Below are positions 25,622 to 34,927 of a stretch of DNA of 36,890 bases, in pieces. The notes beneath the pieces were generated by a model. That model made no database searches. It was not told the DNA's origin and saw only the letters and a program-made list of their open reading frames with translations. The DNA is taken from positions 84,537-121,426 of the forward strand of contig JAKEHU010000006.1 of assembly GCA_022614855.1 (NCBI GenBank), written 5' to 3'. The first letter of the stretch is position 1, and each line of letters opens with the position of its first letter. The stretch comes from Chlamydiota bacterium (lineage in GTDB: Bacteria; Chlamydiota; Chlamydiia; Chlamydiales; Rhabdochlamydiaceae). Position numbers and translations under genes: made by a program.

Positions 25622-26790
25622 ATTTTTATGGTCAACTTTAGAAAATCTTTCAGTTTATCGTATACTTTATCAGGTTGTAGAACCTTAAAAAACATCATAT
25701 TATCTTTAATAGTACAATATGGGCTCTTTTTAATTTCTTCTTTCACAAAGACAAAGGCATCAGAGTATTCTGGTCGCCAAATGTCGATGACAGGATTCAT
25801 CAGATAAATAATGATTAAAGGTAATCGACAAGCTGCCGCAATATGAGCCACAACAGAATCCACTGAGATCACAGCTTTTGCCTGTTTAACAGCTGTGACC
25901 AGCTCTTTCCATGAAAGGAAGTCACACATATTTTTGCAATAAGGTAAATCTTTAATGATTTCCTCAATGAACTGATTTTCTCTTAAGCCTTTTCCAGTAA
26001 ATAGAATAGTATGATTAAGACCTTGGCATAATACAGCTAATTCTCTCCAAAATAAAGAGGGCATTTCCTTTAACCGCACTGAAGAACTTACGTGAAAAAT
26101 AACATATTGCAAAGGCAATACTAGCTCCTTTTTTTCAGGTAAGAAAGGAGAAAGCTGAGAATAATCAGTGATACCTAGTTGCTTTAATAGTTCGATATAA
26201 CAAGAAGGAAGATACTCTGACTTTGTCCAATCAATGGGATGTGTCAACAAATAACTACTTCCAGAGGTAATAAACCCTATGCGTATAGGGATGCCACTTT
26301 TCCAAAAGAGGGAGATTGCATTGGGGAAAAAAGGATACAATTCAATGGCACAATCGTACTGAATAGTTTTAATTTCTAAAGCAAGCTTGTTTCTTTCTTT
26401 TAGATGAATGAAATACTTTAAAATGCGATCCCATAAGGAATTGTATTTTTTTGCTGTCCACATTTCCAACTCATGAATCCAGCTTATTGCAGAATTTTCT
26501 TCCAAGACAACTTTCATGCTAGGAGAAACTAAAAAACCAATTGAACAATCGGGAAACGCCTGTTTTAAAACGGGTATAACAGAAGCAGCTAGAAATACAT
26601 CCCCTAAACTAGCCCAATTGGAAAGCAATATGCGCTTTATAGGTAGGTCTTTCTGAAATTTTGATTTTTTTGAGGTCACTTTTAGAATGTAGTGAAATTT
26701 GTCTAATATCGATGCAAACAGTCGAGATTTCTTTTCTAAGCAAAAAACATTTTTACCTTTTTTTGGAGAAATTTTATTGTGAGTAAGCAT
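25618..26790 (-). CDS. GT9 (heptosyltransferase-like) glycosyltransferase
   Basis: A 390-residue protein. The GT9 pattern starts at about residue 53 (RILLSNWASLGDVFLAASVIPVLKQ, first 20 residues diagnostic) and continues with YVIFHVSSSVRLKEMPSLFW, TILFTGKGLRE, and AKAVISVDSVVAHIAAACRLP, equivalent to the D-S/T-x-x-x-H loop. The first 50 residues are a basic extension without clear homology, partly overlapping the wzt gene's end (17 bases); a shorter true product cannot be excluded, but no internal ATG precedes the domain. It probably adds a heptose-like or other sugar to the surface glycan. It is the second GT9 in the window. Confidence 0.82.
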   Translation of the reverse strand: MLTHNKISPKKGKNVFCLEKKSRLFASILDKFHYILKVTSKKSKFQKDLPIKRILLSNWASLGDVFLAASVIPVLKQAFPDCSIGFLVSPSMKVVLEENSAISWIHELEMWTAKKYNSLWDRILKYFIHLKERNKLALEIKTIQYDCAIELYPFFPNAISLFWKSGIPIRIGFITSGSSYLLTHPIDWTKSEYLPSCYIELLKQLGITDYSQLSPFLPEKKELVLPLQYVIFHVSSSVRLKEMPSLFWRELAVLCQGLNHTILFTGKGLRENQFIEEIIKDLPYCKNMCDFLSWKELVTAVKQAKAVISVDSVVAHIAAACRLPLIIIYLMNPVIDIWRPEYSDAFVFVKEEIKKSPYCTIKDNMMFFKVLQPDKVYDKLKDFLKLTIKI

Positions 26791-27547
26791 AAGAAAAGGT
26801 TTGTTGATATTGGTTAATGACCTCTAATGTTGGGCCATCTAAAATAACTCTGCCTTTTTCAATCCAAATCAACCGTGTGCATAACATAGCAAGTGTTTCT
26901 AATGTATGAGAAACAACAATAAGAGTTCGTCCCTCTTTGCTCAACGTTTGCATTTTTTCGATACACTTGTTTTGAAATACTTGATCGCCCACAGCTAAGA
27001 TTTCATCGATAATTAAAATATCGCTGCGTAAATGAGCCATTACGGAAAAAGCCAGCCTTAAAAACATCCCATTGGAATATCTTTTTACAGGAACATTTAG
27101 AAAAGATTCTATCTCTGAAAATTGCACAATTTGTTCAAAAGCATTGCTAATTTCTTTCCGACGCATACCCAAAATAGCACCACTTAAATAGATGTTTTCC
27201 TTGCCAGTTAGTTCAGGATGGAATCCGGTACCTACTTCAAGCAGCGCTCCAATCTTGCCATAAATTTTTAAGGATCCTGTCGTCGGCCATGTAATGCGCG
27301 AGAAGAGTTTTAATAAAGTGCTTTTTCCGGATCCATTTGATCCAATGATTCCGATAGACTCGCCCTTCCAAATAGTTAAATTAATATCTTGAAGAGCCCA
27401 GAATTGCGCTTGAGTCTGTTTCTTTACAAAAAGATTTTTTAATAATTGGCTTAGTTCTTCTCTAAAAGATTTATAGCCAGCTTCCTGCGCAGATCTGATG
27501 CGATAATTCTTTCCGAGATTGTGAGTCATAATCGCTACTTCTTTCAT
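26774..27547 (-). CDS. wzt: Polysaccharide ABC exporter, ATP-binding subunit (Wzt/TagH type)
   Basis: A 257-residue ATPase that powers export of lipid-linked polysaccharide across the inner membrane. Walker A is GSNGSGKST (69-77), the signature is YSNGM (157-161) rather than LSGGQ, as is usual in this subfamily, and Walker B is ILIIDE (177-182). LEVGTGFHPELTGKENIYL is a subfamily hallmark. It lacks the C-terminal carbohydrate-binding domain found in some Wzt proteins that recognise modified chain ends, so export is probably not coupled to a terminal cap. It lies directly after the permease gene with no gap. The symbol is used in the generic sense. Confidence 0.92.
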   Translation of the reverse strand: MKEVAIMTHNLGKNYRIRSAQEAGYKSFREELSQLLKNLFVKKQTQAQFWALQDINLTIWKGESIGIIGSNGSGKSTLLKLFSRITWPTTGSLKIYGKIGALLEVGTGFHPELTGKENIYLSGAILGMRRKEISNAFEQIVQFSEIESFLNVPVKRYSNGMFLRLAFSVMAHLRSDILIIDEILAVGDQVFQNKCIEKMQTLSKEGRTLIVVSHTLETLAMLCTRLIWIEKGRVILDGPTLEVINQYQQTFSYAYSQ

Positions 27548-28375
27548 TCAAATCACATCTGCAAAATAGCGTTCAATTTTGCGAAAAACATACATACCGA
27601 TTGTAAATACAATGAAAGAACATATAACTGAGATACCACAAGAGATCCAAGGAAAAGGATAGGATCCAATAAAACAAAAACGATAGCAATCAACAATCCC
27701 CGTCATGGGATTGAGATGATACAATAATTGCCATTTCTGCGGGATTAAGGTTGTTGAATACATAATAGGACACGCATACATCCAAAATTGCAACAAGTAA
27801 GGAACTAGATGTTTAAAATCGCGATAATAGACATTCATGGCTGCAAAAAATAAAGAGATTCCACTCGTAAAAATTAACGTTAAGAGAAAAAATAGCGGTA
27901 ATAAAAAGATTTTCCAGGTGAACGCAATATGATAAAAAATTAAAAGTGCTGCCATAAAGGCAAGGCAAACACACAAATCAATCACAACCCCAGCGCAGCT
28001 GGAAAGAGGAATGATAATGCGAGGAAAATAGATTTTAGTAATCAACCTCTCTTCTTGGAGCAAACTCATGCTTGCTCTTTGAAGAGCTTGGGAAAAAAAC
28101 ATCCAAGGAGTAAGCCCAGAAAAAACAAATAACAGATAAGGTAGCCCTTCTGAAGGAAGTCTAGCAAATCGACCAAAGATAATCGAAAAGAAAAAAGCTG
28201 TTAGCAAGGGCTGTAATATGACCCAGAAAACACCAAGAACTGTCTGAGTATAGCGCAATTTAATATCGCGAATTCCCAACATGAAAAATACATCGCGATA
28301 TTGAAAAAGTTCATTAAGATAATGAATTTCGCTGTGTCTAGAATTAGCTTGTATTATAAGAGTTTTTACTTTCAT
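27548..28375 (-). CDS. wzm: Polysaccharide ABC exporter, permease subunit (Wzm, ABC-2 type)
   Basis: A 275-residue ABC-2 permease with about six membrane helices. The amphipathic N-terminal stretch (ELFQYRDVFFMLGIRDIKLRY) and QTVLGVFWVILQPLLTAFFF are diagnostic of O-antigen/teichoic acid exporters, as is LLQFWMYACPIMYSTTLIP and the final LNPMTGIVDCYR. With the adjacent ATPase it forms the transporter that flips a completed chain. It is the first gene of the minus-strand polysaccharide operon; AAGGA lies about nine bases upstream of the start, and a weak promoter candidate is in the divergent gap beyond. Confidence 0.92.
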   Translation of the reverse strand: MKVKTLIIQANSRHSEIHYLNELFQYRDVFFMLGIRDIKLRYTQTVLGVFWVILQPLLTAFFFSIIFGRFARLPSEGLPYLLFVFSGLTPWMFFSQALQRASMSLLQEERLITKIYFPRIIIPLSSCAGVVIDLCVCLAFMAALLIFYHIAFTWKIFLLPLFFLLTLIFTSGISLFFAAMNVYYRDFKHLVPYLLQFWMYACPIMYSTTLIPQKWQLLYHLNPMTGIVDCYRFCFIGSYPFPWISCGISVICSFIVFTIGMYVFRKIERYFADVI

Positions 28376-28405
28376 TGATTCTTATCCTTATAAGTACACT
28401 TAGAT

Positions 28406-28434
28406 ATTTTACTTCTAATGATCTTTTTTTGCAC
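28406..28434 (-). promoter_or_regulatory. Weak promoter candidate for the polysaccharide export operon
   Basis: On the minus strand, GTGCAA (28434-28429) and TAAAAT (28411-28406) are spaced by 17 bases, about 30 bases upstream of the wzm start codon. Both hexamers deviate from consensus. The 217-base divergent gap (28376-28592) must hold promoters for both directions; nothing else in it is recognisable apart from AT-rich sequence. Confidence 0.25.
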
Positions 28435-28525
28435 GAATACTTTAAATATAAAAAATAATAGAAATAGCGGGATGTCTCATCGAGTAAATTAGCATTTTAA
28501 AAGAAAAAGAACTGTAATCAAAGTT

Positions 28526-28555
28526 GTGTAAATCTGTCCATTAAGAATATGCTAA
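28526..28555 (+). promoter_or_regulatory. Weak promoter candidate for the exported FkbM-like gene
   Basis: TTGTGT (28526-28531) and TATGCT (28550-28555) are separated by 18 bases, 37 bases upstream of the start codon at 28593. A GAGG ribosome-binding site sits six bases before that start. The hexamers are imperfect, so the site is tentative. Confidence 0.3.
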
Positions 28556-28592
28556 AATAGAAAATTTTTTTTCATGAAAACATGAGGTAAAT

Positions 28593-29318
28593 ATGAGACT
28601 GAGTGTTTGTTTGATATGTATTTATTTATCTATTTTTTCTGGATACGCAGCATCTAAAGGAATATCACATCAGCCAGAATTTTTCTCTCAAGCTTCTCAA
28701 GATAAGTTTGTCTACACAATCCTCTATGGTCTACTTAATAAGCAAGATACTGGTTACTATCTTGAAATTGGTGCGGGCAATCCTATCGGATCCAATAACA
28801 CATATTTTTTTGAGAAAAATCTTGGGTGGAAAGGAGTGAGTATAGATATTTTAAATCATCATTGGCATTCTGTTCGAAAAAATCCACTACTTGTTGAAGA
28901 TGCTATAAGATCTGATTATGTATCAATTTTGCAATCATTCCCGATGATCATTGATTATCTTTCTCTAGATATTGATCGCGATTATGATATCGTTTTACAA
29001 AGAATACCTTTTGATAACTACATTTTCAAAATCATAACTATTGAACATGATTTCTATCGGTTCGGAAATTTATATAGAGAAGCAGAGCGTATAATCCTTT
29101 CATCACTAGGTTATCATTTACTCTGTTCAGATGTTTTAATTTCTGGTTATGGGTCTTTTGAAGATTGGTGGATTCACCCAAGTGCATTTCCAGCTGATGT
29201 CTTCTCTGCCCTTACATCTTTGGATTTAAAAGCACAGGAGCACACGAAACTTATACAGATTATTCAAACTGAAATACAAAAAATTAAAACTTATGGCTTA
29301 TCATTTACGGGAAAATGA
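28593..29318 (+). CDS. Exported FkbM-like methyltransferase-domain protein
   Basis: A 241-residue protein with a clear signal peptide (residues 1-20, CLICIYLSIFSGYAA) followed by a SAM methyltransferase-like domain: FFSQASQDKFVYTILYG, motif I YYLEIGAGNP (residues 56-64), the following NNTYFFEKNLGWKGVSIDI with the acidic residue at the end of beta 2, and DYLSLDIDRDY. This matches the FkbM/Methyltransf_21 family, whose members usually O-methylate sugars or polyketides in the cytoplasm. Here motif I is intact, unlike the protein at 7953-8561. GAGG precedes the ATG by six bases. It is transcribed alone and diverges from the polysaccharide operon. Export of an enzyme needing S-adenosylmethionine is puzzling. 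Confidence 0.8.
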   Translation: MRLSVCLICIYLSIFSGYAASKGISHQPEFFSQASQDKFVYTILYGLLNKQDTGYYLEIGAGNPIGSNNTYFFEKNLGWKGVSIDILNHHWHSVRKNPLLVEDAIRSDYVSILQSFPMIIDYLSLDIDRDYDIVLQRIPFDNYIFKIITIEHDFYRFGNLYREAERIILSSLGYHLLCSDVLISGYGSFEDWWIHPSAFPADVFSALTSLDLKAQEHTKLIQIIQTEIQKIKTYGLSFTGK

Positions 29319-29470
29319 AATCCTTATTGTAAGGTTTCTGATACACCCCAAATGGAACTATGCATTTCACAAACTAGGTGGAATTTCTTTGTCACATTAG
29401 TTTTTTGAAAAATAAATAAATTTTTTCTTGATGCAAAATCTCTATATTTACTAACATCCGCGTTCATTTT

Positions 29471-32400
29471 ATGAAGCGGATTATTTTCTTCTTATTCTTC
29501 CTGCCGCTGATTGCAAAAGCAGATTGGGATCAGCTTTTTTCTGAAAAGGAAGATCTCACACTTTTTCATCATGTAAATGTAATTACGGGAAATCTCAATT
29601 TGTTTTTGCAAGATGCGATGGTCGAAGGGCCAAGGCCTTTATCGATTACTCGTACCTACACAAGTGCTGGCGCATTGGAAAGATCTGAAAATCAGCTGGA
29701 TTTAAAATTAAAAAGTTTTCGAGGAGGATGGCTCATTCAGGGAGGATGGAATTTTTTTGCCCATGCCAATCTCCTTATCGAACCCTCCATGAAAAAGAAG
29801 TATTACACTGCTTATCTCTCAGAAAAAAATGGTGCTTTAATCCGCTATACATACAGCCATAAAGTTGAAAAATATATCATTGCTCTTAAACCAGAATATA
29901 AAAGTTCTCAATTGAACGGCACAATTGGTGCAAAAACCAATCTCGAAAATAATCTACTCCACATTGATTTAAAAAAGGGAAAGGCAACGCTCTTTCTTCC
30001 CAATGGAGGAACTAATCATTATAGTGGAAAAAAACTTTACAACTTCGATCCAACAAAAAATTTTGAATGTTATTATCGACTAGATACAGAAATTCTTCCC
30101 AGCAAACACAAGATCCAATATTCGTATGATGGTGCAGATAGGTTGAACCAGATTGCGCTGACAAATCCTGCCGGCACAAAAACCTACTCTTGGATCCATT
30201 TTGATTACATAAAAACATCAGTGCCGTTCCAATTTCAAGCGACAACATCGGATGGAGCTACATTTTCTTACCTGGCAAAAGATTACAACTTAAGAGAATA
30301 CTTTTCTGAAGTGCAAAGTAATGGTCGATTTCATGAAAAAATCGAATATACAAAGTCAAGAAAAAGCTTGGGCTTACGTTTGCAGAGCCTGCATTTAGCT
30401 GACAAAGAAAAATTTCGCGTAAGTTATTTTACCCCACCTGATAAGGAGACAGAAAAAAAATGGATATCTCAGCCCGAGTCCAAGGATTTTTCAGCAGATA
30501 AAGTAAGGTGCATTGAAACCCCCATTGGCCCAAATGGAGAGTTTAAGACTATCGCCACCTTTACCTATCATCTTGGATATACAGATGCGCGGGATGTGGA
30601 TCATCTTTTGACAAGATATAAGTATGATTCAAATTCCAGCTGCCTTACTTCAATCGAATATTTTGATGATCAAGATCATCTCTCTTCAACTTTACTTTTT
30701 ATTTGGGATGGAGAACGGTTGAAAAGCAAGGTTTTTTTGAATGAAAAAAAAGAGCCACTTTTTAGCAAGGTATTTCAATATGATAAAATCGGCAATGTCG
30801 TTGAAGAAGTCCTCTGGGGGAATTTAACAGGAAATGCTAAAGGCCCTTTTTCTTTAAATAAAGATGGCTCATTAAAAGCAGCGGAAAGTTACCAAAAAAA
30901 GTATTCTTATCTTCCTGAGTTTAATCTTGTCACATTGGAACAAGAGGAAGGGGGTCTTAACTATTCTTATATTTATAAGAAAGATACCGATCTACTCACT
31001 GCAAAATTGACCTCTCATAAAGGAAAAATTCTCCTTCGAGAATTTTATCTATATGATGACGATCACCTACTCATTGCAGAAATTACCGATGATGGTAGCG
31101 CTTCCAATTTTCCAGATTTAACCAATGTGACACACCGTTTTATCAAACGCTACACTCTTGACCCAAAAACTGGCTTGAAGCAGACCCAAACTGAAAGCTA
31201 TCTCGATTTAGCAACAAAAGAAGAAGTCCTACTGAAAAAGATCTCTTATACCTATTCTCCTCAACATCGCATCGTGAGAGAAGATCTATTCGATGCAAAT
31301 GAGATTCATCGCTATGCAATTTATACAGATTACGATAACCAGGGCAGAGTAATCAGAAAAACTACCCCTACCGGCCAGGAAAACAGCTACAAATATGATG
31401 TACTTGGAGCGCTCTTAGAAAAAAAAGAGGTTGGCCATTTGAAACAGATCTATCGATATGATTTTACAGGATACCCTACTTCCTGTGAAGAGACCGATGG
31501 TGCTGGGAAAACAAAAACTACGTTAACCAAATATGATCTAAAAGGAAGGCTTCTCTCTACCACTGATTCGTATGGAAATATCACTAAACAAGTCTATGAT
31601 TGCTTTGGAAGGTGTCTAGAGACCCACTTTCCTGAAGCAAGAAATGAAGATGGCAATGTGTATACTCCAATTGTCAAATTTAAGTATGACATTCAGGGAA
31701 ATCTTGCCTCAACAATAATGCCAAAGGGGGAAATTTCAGAAATTTCCTATAACATTTTTAGAAAGCCAACTCAGATTGTGCAATCTGATGGAAACAAGAT
31801 TTTTCATTTTTACAACAAAAATGGAACGATTCAAACTACGATCTATCCAGATCAGACTCGCATTCAGTACAATTATGACCTCTTTCAAAGAATGACATTG
31901 AAAGAAGTTTATTCCGTAGGTGGAGAAAAACTCAGCTCAGAAAGTTGGGATTATACCACCTTTGATCTCCAATCCTATACAAATCCCAAAGGAGTTAAAG
32001 TAAACTTTTTTTATGATGGAGCAGCAAGAAAAATAGAAGAAGATGTTTCAGGAAGAAAAAAACAATATGCTTATGATTCTCTGGGATTTTTAGAAAAGAC
32101 GGTTGAAGGTGATATTGCTTATGTACAAACTCATGATATCAATGGACGCATTGTCGAATGTTGGGAAGAAGATGAAGCAGGACAAGTGGAAAATCTTACC
32201 TCTTTTTCTTACGATGCCGAAAATCGCAAGGAAAACGCGACTCGCTTGACTTCACAAGGAGAAGCCATCGACATTTTTTCCTATGATGGAGAGGGAAGAT
32301 TAACCAGCCATACGGATCCGAATAATTCAGTCACGAAATTTATCTATGATGAAACTTCCAAAAATGATTTAAACCAGACCATTTTGCAAAAAACCAGTGA

Positions 32401-34927
32401 AGATGCCTTAGGAAGTAAAATAGTAGAGACCTATGACGTTCTCCATCGACTTGTGCAAATTGAGAAAAAAAGTTCAAAAGGAGATCTTCTTTCCAAGGAA
32501 GAATTTTTCTATGATCCTTCTGGAAATAAGATAAAACAAATTACCACCTCTTTTTATTCTGGTAAAATGCGCAGAAAAACTGCGATTTCTTGGGAATATG
32601 ATTCCATGGGAAGAGTTATCAAAGAGGAAGAGCCCAATGGGAAAATAATCGTTTATTCCTATGATAGCAGGGGAAGAATCTCTAAAAAAACTTTTCCAAA
32701 TGGCACAAGTTTGGAATATCACTATGATGGAATCGATAGACTGCTTCGACTTACCTGTTCAAACGGAGCAATTCACTATCAATTTCATTATGAACAAAGC
32801 CACAATCCCGTGCTGGTTCAAAATCTCATTACGAATGAAACATGGAAACGAAAGTATAATCTCTTTGATGAACTCGTAGAAGAAATTCAACCAAATGGCA
32901 ATTCTTTCTATTGGAAATATGATCAATTTGGAAGAAATGCGCTTTTTACTCTTCCAGATCAATCATCCATTGATTATGGCTACAGCGGATCTCATCTTGT
33001 CTCCGTCATGCGACGATCGCCGGACACACTTCCCATGTATGAACACCGATATACTGCTTTCGATCCAAATGGCCATGTTGCGCAAGAGAATCTCATTTAT
33101 GATCTAGGGACGATTACAACTGCACATGACCTTCTAGAAAGAGCAGAAAGCCAAATTACCTCTTGGCTTACCCAATCAGTCTCTTATGGACCTACAGGTC
33201 TCATTATCAAAAAGAAAAATAGCTTATTAGGTGAGACAGAATATTTTTATGATGGATTAAATCAACTCATTCGCGAAGGGAGCCAAGATCATTACTTTGA
33301 TTCCTTGGGAAACCCTGTAGATAGCACGATAAATGATTTAAACCAAATTCTCTCTTTTTCAGGGCAGACGATCAGCTATGATCCAAATGGAAACCCCATT
33401 GAGAGGACCAGTGAAGGTCATTCTACTATCTATGACTATGATCCACTTGGACAACTCACTTCCCTCACCTATCAGAATCAAAAGAAGATACAATTTTTAT
33501 ATGATCCATTTTCGCGTCTCTACGCAAAAGAAGTCTATCTCTTCCATAACGGTGAGTGGCAGAGACAAGATCGCATTTATTACCTCTACGATCAAGAAAA
33601 GGAAATTGGCACAATTCGAGAAAATGGGGAAATTGTCAATCTTAAAGTTCTTGGCCTTGGCATTAAGGGAGACATTGGTGCAGCTGTTGCTATAGAAATT
33701 GATGGTGAGCCTTTTTCTCCTCTCCATGATTTTAATGGAAATATTCTAGCTCTTATTGCTGTCGATAAAACGATCGAAGAGATCTATGAGATCGATGCCT
33801 TTGGAAGAGAAGATCCGTTCATTAAAACGATAAACCCCTGGCATTTTTCTTCAAAGAGGACGGAAGAAGGACTTATCTTTTTCGGTAGACGTTTCTATGA
33901 TCCGTTCCTTAAACGATGGCTTACTCCAGACCCTGCTGGTTTTACTGATGGCCCTAACCTTTACTTGTACGTTCTCAATAGTCCTTTAAATCGGCTTGAT
34001 CTTTTTGGACTCTTTGCTGATCCATTTTCAAATCCATCTGATTATTCTCCTTCTAGGCCACCACTACCTACATTAATTGAACTTTCTCGACAGCAGATTT
34101 TAGAAAATTCTTTTAACATTGCTAAACTAATTCCTTGTAAAGGCATAATTGGCGGCGCCAATGTAGATTTTCTCGTTTCCTGTGGCCACTGGTACAAATT
34201 GGAATATACACCGGAAGAGATCAATGCTAATAAAATTAATTTAATAGACCATCTGCATGAACTGGTTCCTAAACAAGGTTTCATGATTGGACTGATCACA
34301 TCTCAAAATGGCATGAATACAAGTTTAGAGGAGCTTCATAAATTCAATGAATCAATCATGATAAATATTCCTGAGGGAACCCTTTTTGTTTCACTGCATA
34401 ATCCAACACATGGCCTATGGAAAGACTTAGAAAGGGGAGGGAATGAACTTTTGGGGAAAGAAACTCCTATTGTTGCTTTAACAAGGCAATTTTTAGTTGT
34501 TCTCGCAGAGAAGATTAGTAAAATTAATCCAAAAATGCTAATCAATCACATTGCTCATAGTGAATCAGGATTAGTCTTAGCAAGATCAATAGAAGGAATG
34601 ACATCTGAACAGAAAGCTCTCCTTAAGGAACATTTGTATGCTTTTACTTTTGGATCAGTATTGCCCGTTTCTAAGGAGTTCACATATGATGCAAGAAACG
34701 TATATTCTGCAAAGGATTGGATGACAAAAAGATATGCTCGTCCTTATCTCAATAACCCAAATTATGATATAAGAATAGTTCCTTGCACCTCTAATTGGAG
34801 TCAGTTTAGTATGTTGACAGCAGATCACTCTTTTAGCGGGTATACTTGTCAAAAGGCTTTGAGAGATGATATTAGTGATTTAAGAAAAAAATTTGGATTT
34901 TATGATGGAAGGGAAAAAAATCGTTAA
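29471..34927 (+). CDS. RHS/YD-repeat protein with distinct C-terminal domain
   Basis: An 1818-residue exported protein. Residues 1-18 form a signal peptide (MKRIIFFLFFLPLIAKA). The N-terminal part carries the RHS lead-in (NVITGNLNLFLQDAMVEGP RPLSITRTYTS, read as two segments). From about residue 380 to 1460 there are many YD repeats (such as YDNQGRVIRKT and YDSRGRISKKT), which in known RHS proteins build a hollow shell around a toxic tail. The core ends with FFGRRFYDPFLKRWLTPDP and NLYLYVLNSPLNRLDLFG at about 1470-1512. The last 300 residues are a different domain, containing HIAHSESGLVLA near residue 1697. No PAAR or VgrG sequence is visible. The gene overlaps the next small exported gene by 26 bases. 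Confidence 0.9.
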   Translation: MKRIIFFLFFLPLIAKADWDQLFSEKEDLTLFHHVNVITGNLNLFLQDAMVEGPRPLSITRTYTSAGALERSENQLDLKLKSFRGGWLIQGGWNFFAHANLLIEPSMKKKYYTAYLSEKNGALIRYTYSHKVEKYIIALKPEYKSSQLNGTIGAKTNLENNLLHIDLKKGKATLFLPNGGTNHYSGKKLYNFDPTKNFECYYRLDTEILPSKHKIQYSYDGADRLNQIALTNPAGTKTYSWIHFDYIKTSVPFQFQATTSDGATFSYLAKDYNLREYFSEVQSNGRFHEKIEYTKSRKSLGLRLQSLHLADKEKFRVSYFTPPDKETEKKWISQPESKDFSADKVRCIETPIGPNGEFKTIATFTYHLGYTDARDVDHLLTRYKYDSNSSCLTSIEYFDDQDHLSSTLLFIWDGERLKSKVFLNEKKEPLFSKVFQYDKIGNVVEEVLWGNLTGNAKGPFSLNKDGSLKAAESYQKKYSYLPEFNLVTLEQEEGGLNYSYIYKKDTDLLTAKLTSHKGKILLREFYLYDDDHLLIAEITDDGSASNFPDLTNVTHRFIKRYTLDPKTGLKQTQTESYLDLATKEEVLLKKISYTYSPQHRIVREDLFDANEIHRYAIYTDYDNQGRVIRKTTPTGQENSYKYDVLGALLEKKEVGHLKQIYRYDFTGYPTSCEETDGAGKTKTTLTKYDLKGRLLSTTDSYGNITKQVYDCFGRCLETHFPEARNEDGNVYTPIVKFKYDIQGNLASTIMPKGEISEISYNIFRKPTQIVQSDGNKIFHFYNKNGTIQTTIYPDQTRIQYNYDLFQRMTLKEVYSVGGEKLSSESWDYTTFDLQSYTNPKGVKVNFFYDGAARKIEEDVSGRKKQYAYDSLGFLEKTVEGDIAYVQTHDINGRIVECWEEDEAGQVENLTSFSYDAENRKENATRLTSQGEAIDIFSYDGEGRLTSHTDPNNSVTKFIYDETSKNDLNQTILQKTSEDALGSKIVETYDVLHRLVQIEKKSSKGDLLSKEEFFYDPSGNKIKQITTSFYSGKMRRKTAISWEYDSMGRVIKEEEPNGKIIVYSYDSRGRISKKTFPNGTSLEYHYDGIDRLLRLTCSNGAIHYQFHYEQSHNPVLVQNLITNETWKRKYNLFDELVEEIQPNGNSFYWKYDQFGRNALFTLPDQSSIDYGYSGSHLVSVMRRSPDTLPMYEHRYTAFDPNGHVAQENLIYDLGTITTAHDLLERAESQITSWLTQSVSYGPTGLIIKKKNSLLGETEYFYDGLNQLIREGSQDHYFDSLGNPVDSTINDLNQILSFSGQTISYDPNGNPIERTSEGHSTIYDYDPLGQLTSLTYQNQKKIQFLYDPFSRLYAKEVYLFHNGEWQRQDRIYYLYDQEKEIGTIRENGEIVNLKVLGLGIKGDIGAAVAIEIDGEPFSPLHDFNGNILALIAVDKTIEEIYEIDAFGREDPFIKTINPWHFSSKRTEEGLIFFGRRFYDPFLKRWLTPDPAGFTDGPNLYLYVLNSPLNRLDLFGLFADPFSNPSDYSPSRPPLPTLIELSRQQILENSFNIAKLIPCKGIIGGANVDFLVSCGHWYKLEYTPEEINANKINLIDHLHELVPKQGFMIGLITSQNGMNTSLEELHKFNESIMINIPEGTLFVSLHNPTHGLWKDLERGGNELLGKETPIVALTRQFLVVLAEKISKINPKMLINHIAHSESGLVLARSIEGMTSEQKALLKEHLYAFTFGSVLPVSKEFTYDARNVYSAKDWMTKRYARPYLNNPNYDIRIVPCTSNWSQFSMLTADHSFSGYTCQKALRDDISDLRKKFGFYDGREKNR

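Noticed and set aside
29322..29340. Short hairpin CCTTA-TTG-TAAGG after the FkbM-like gene as terminator
   Set aside because: A five-base stem with a poor T-run is too weak to call.
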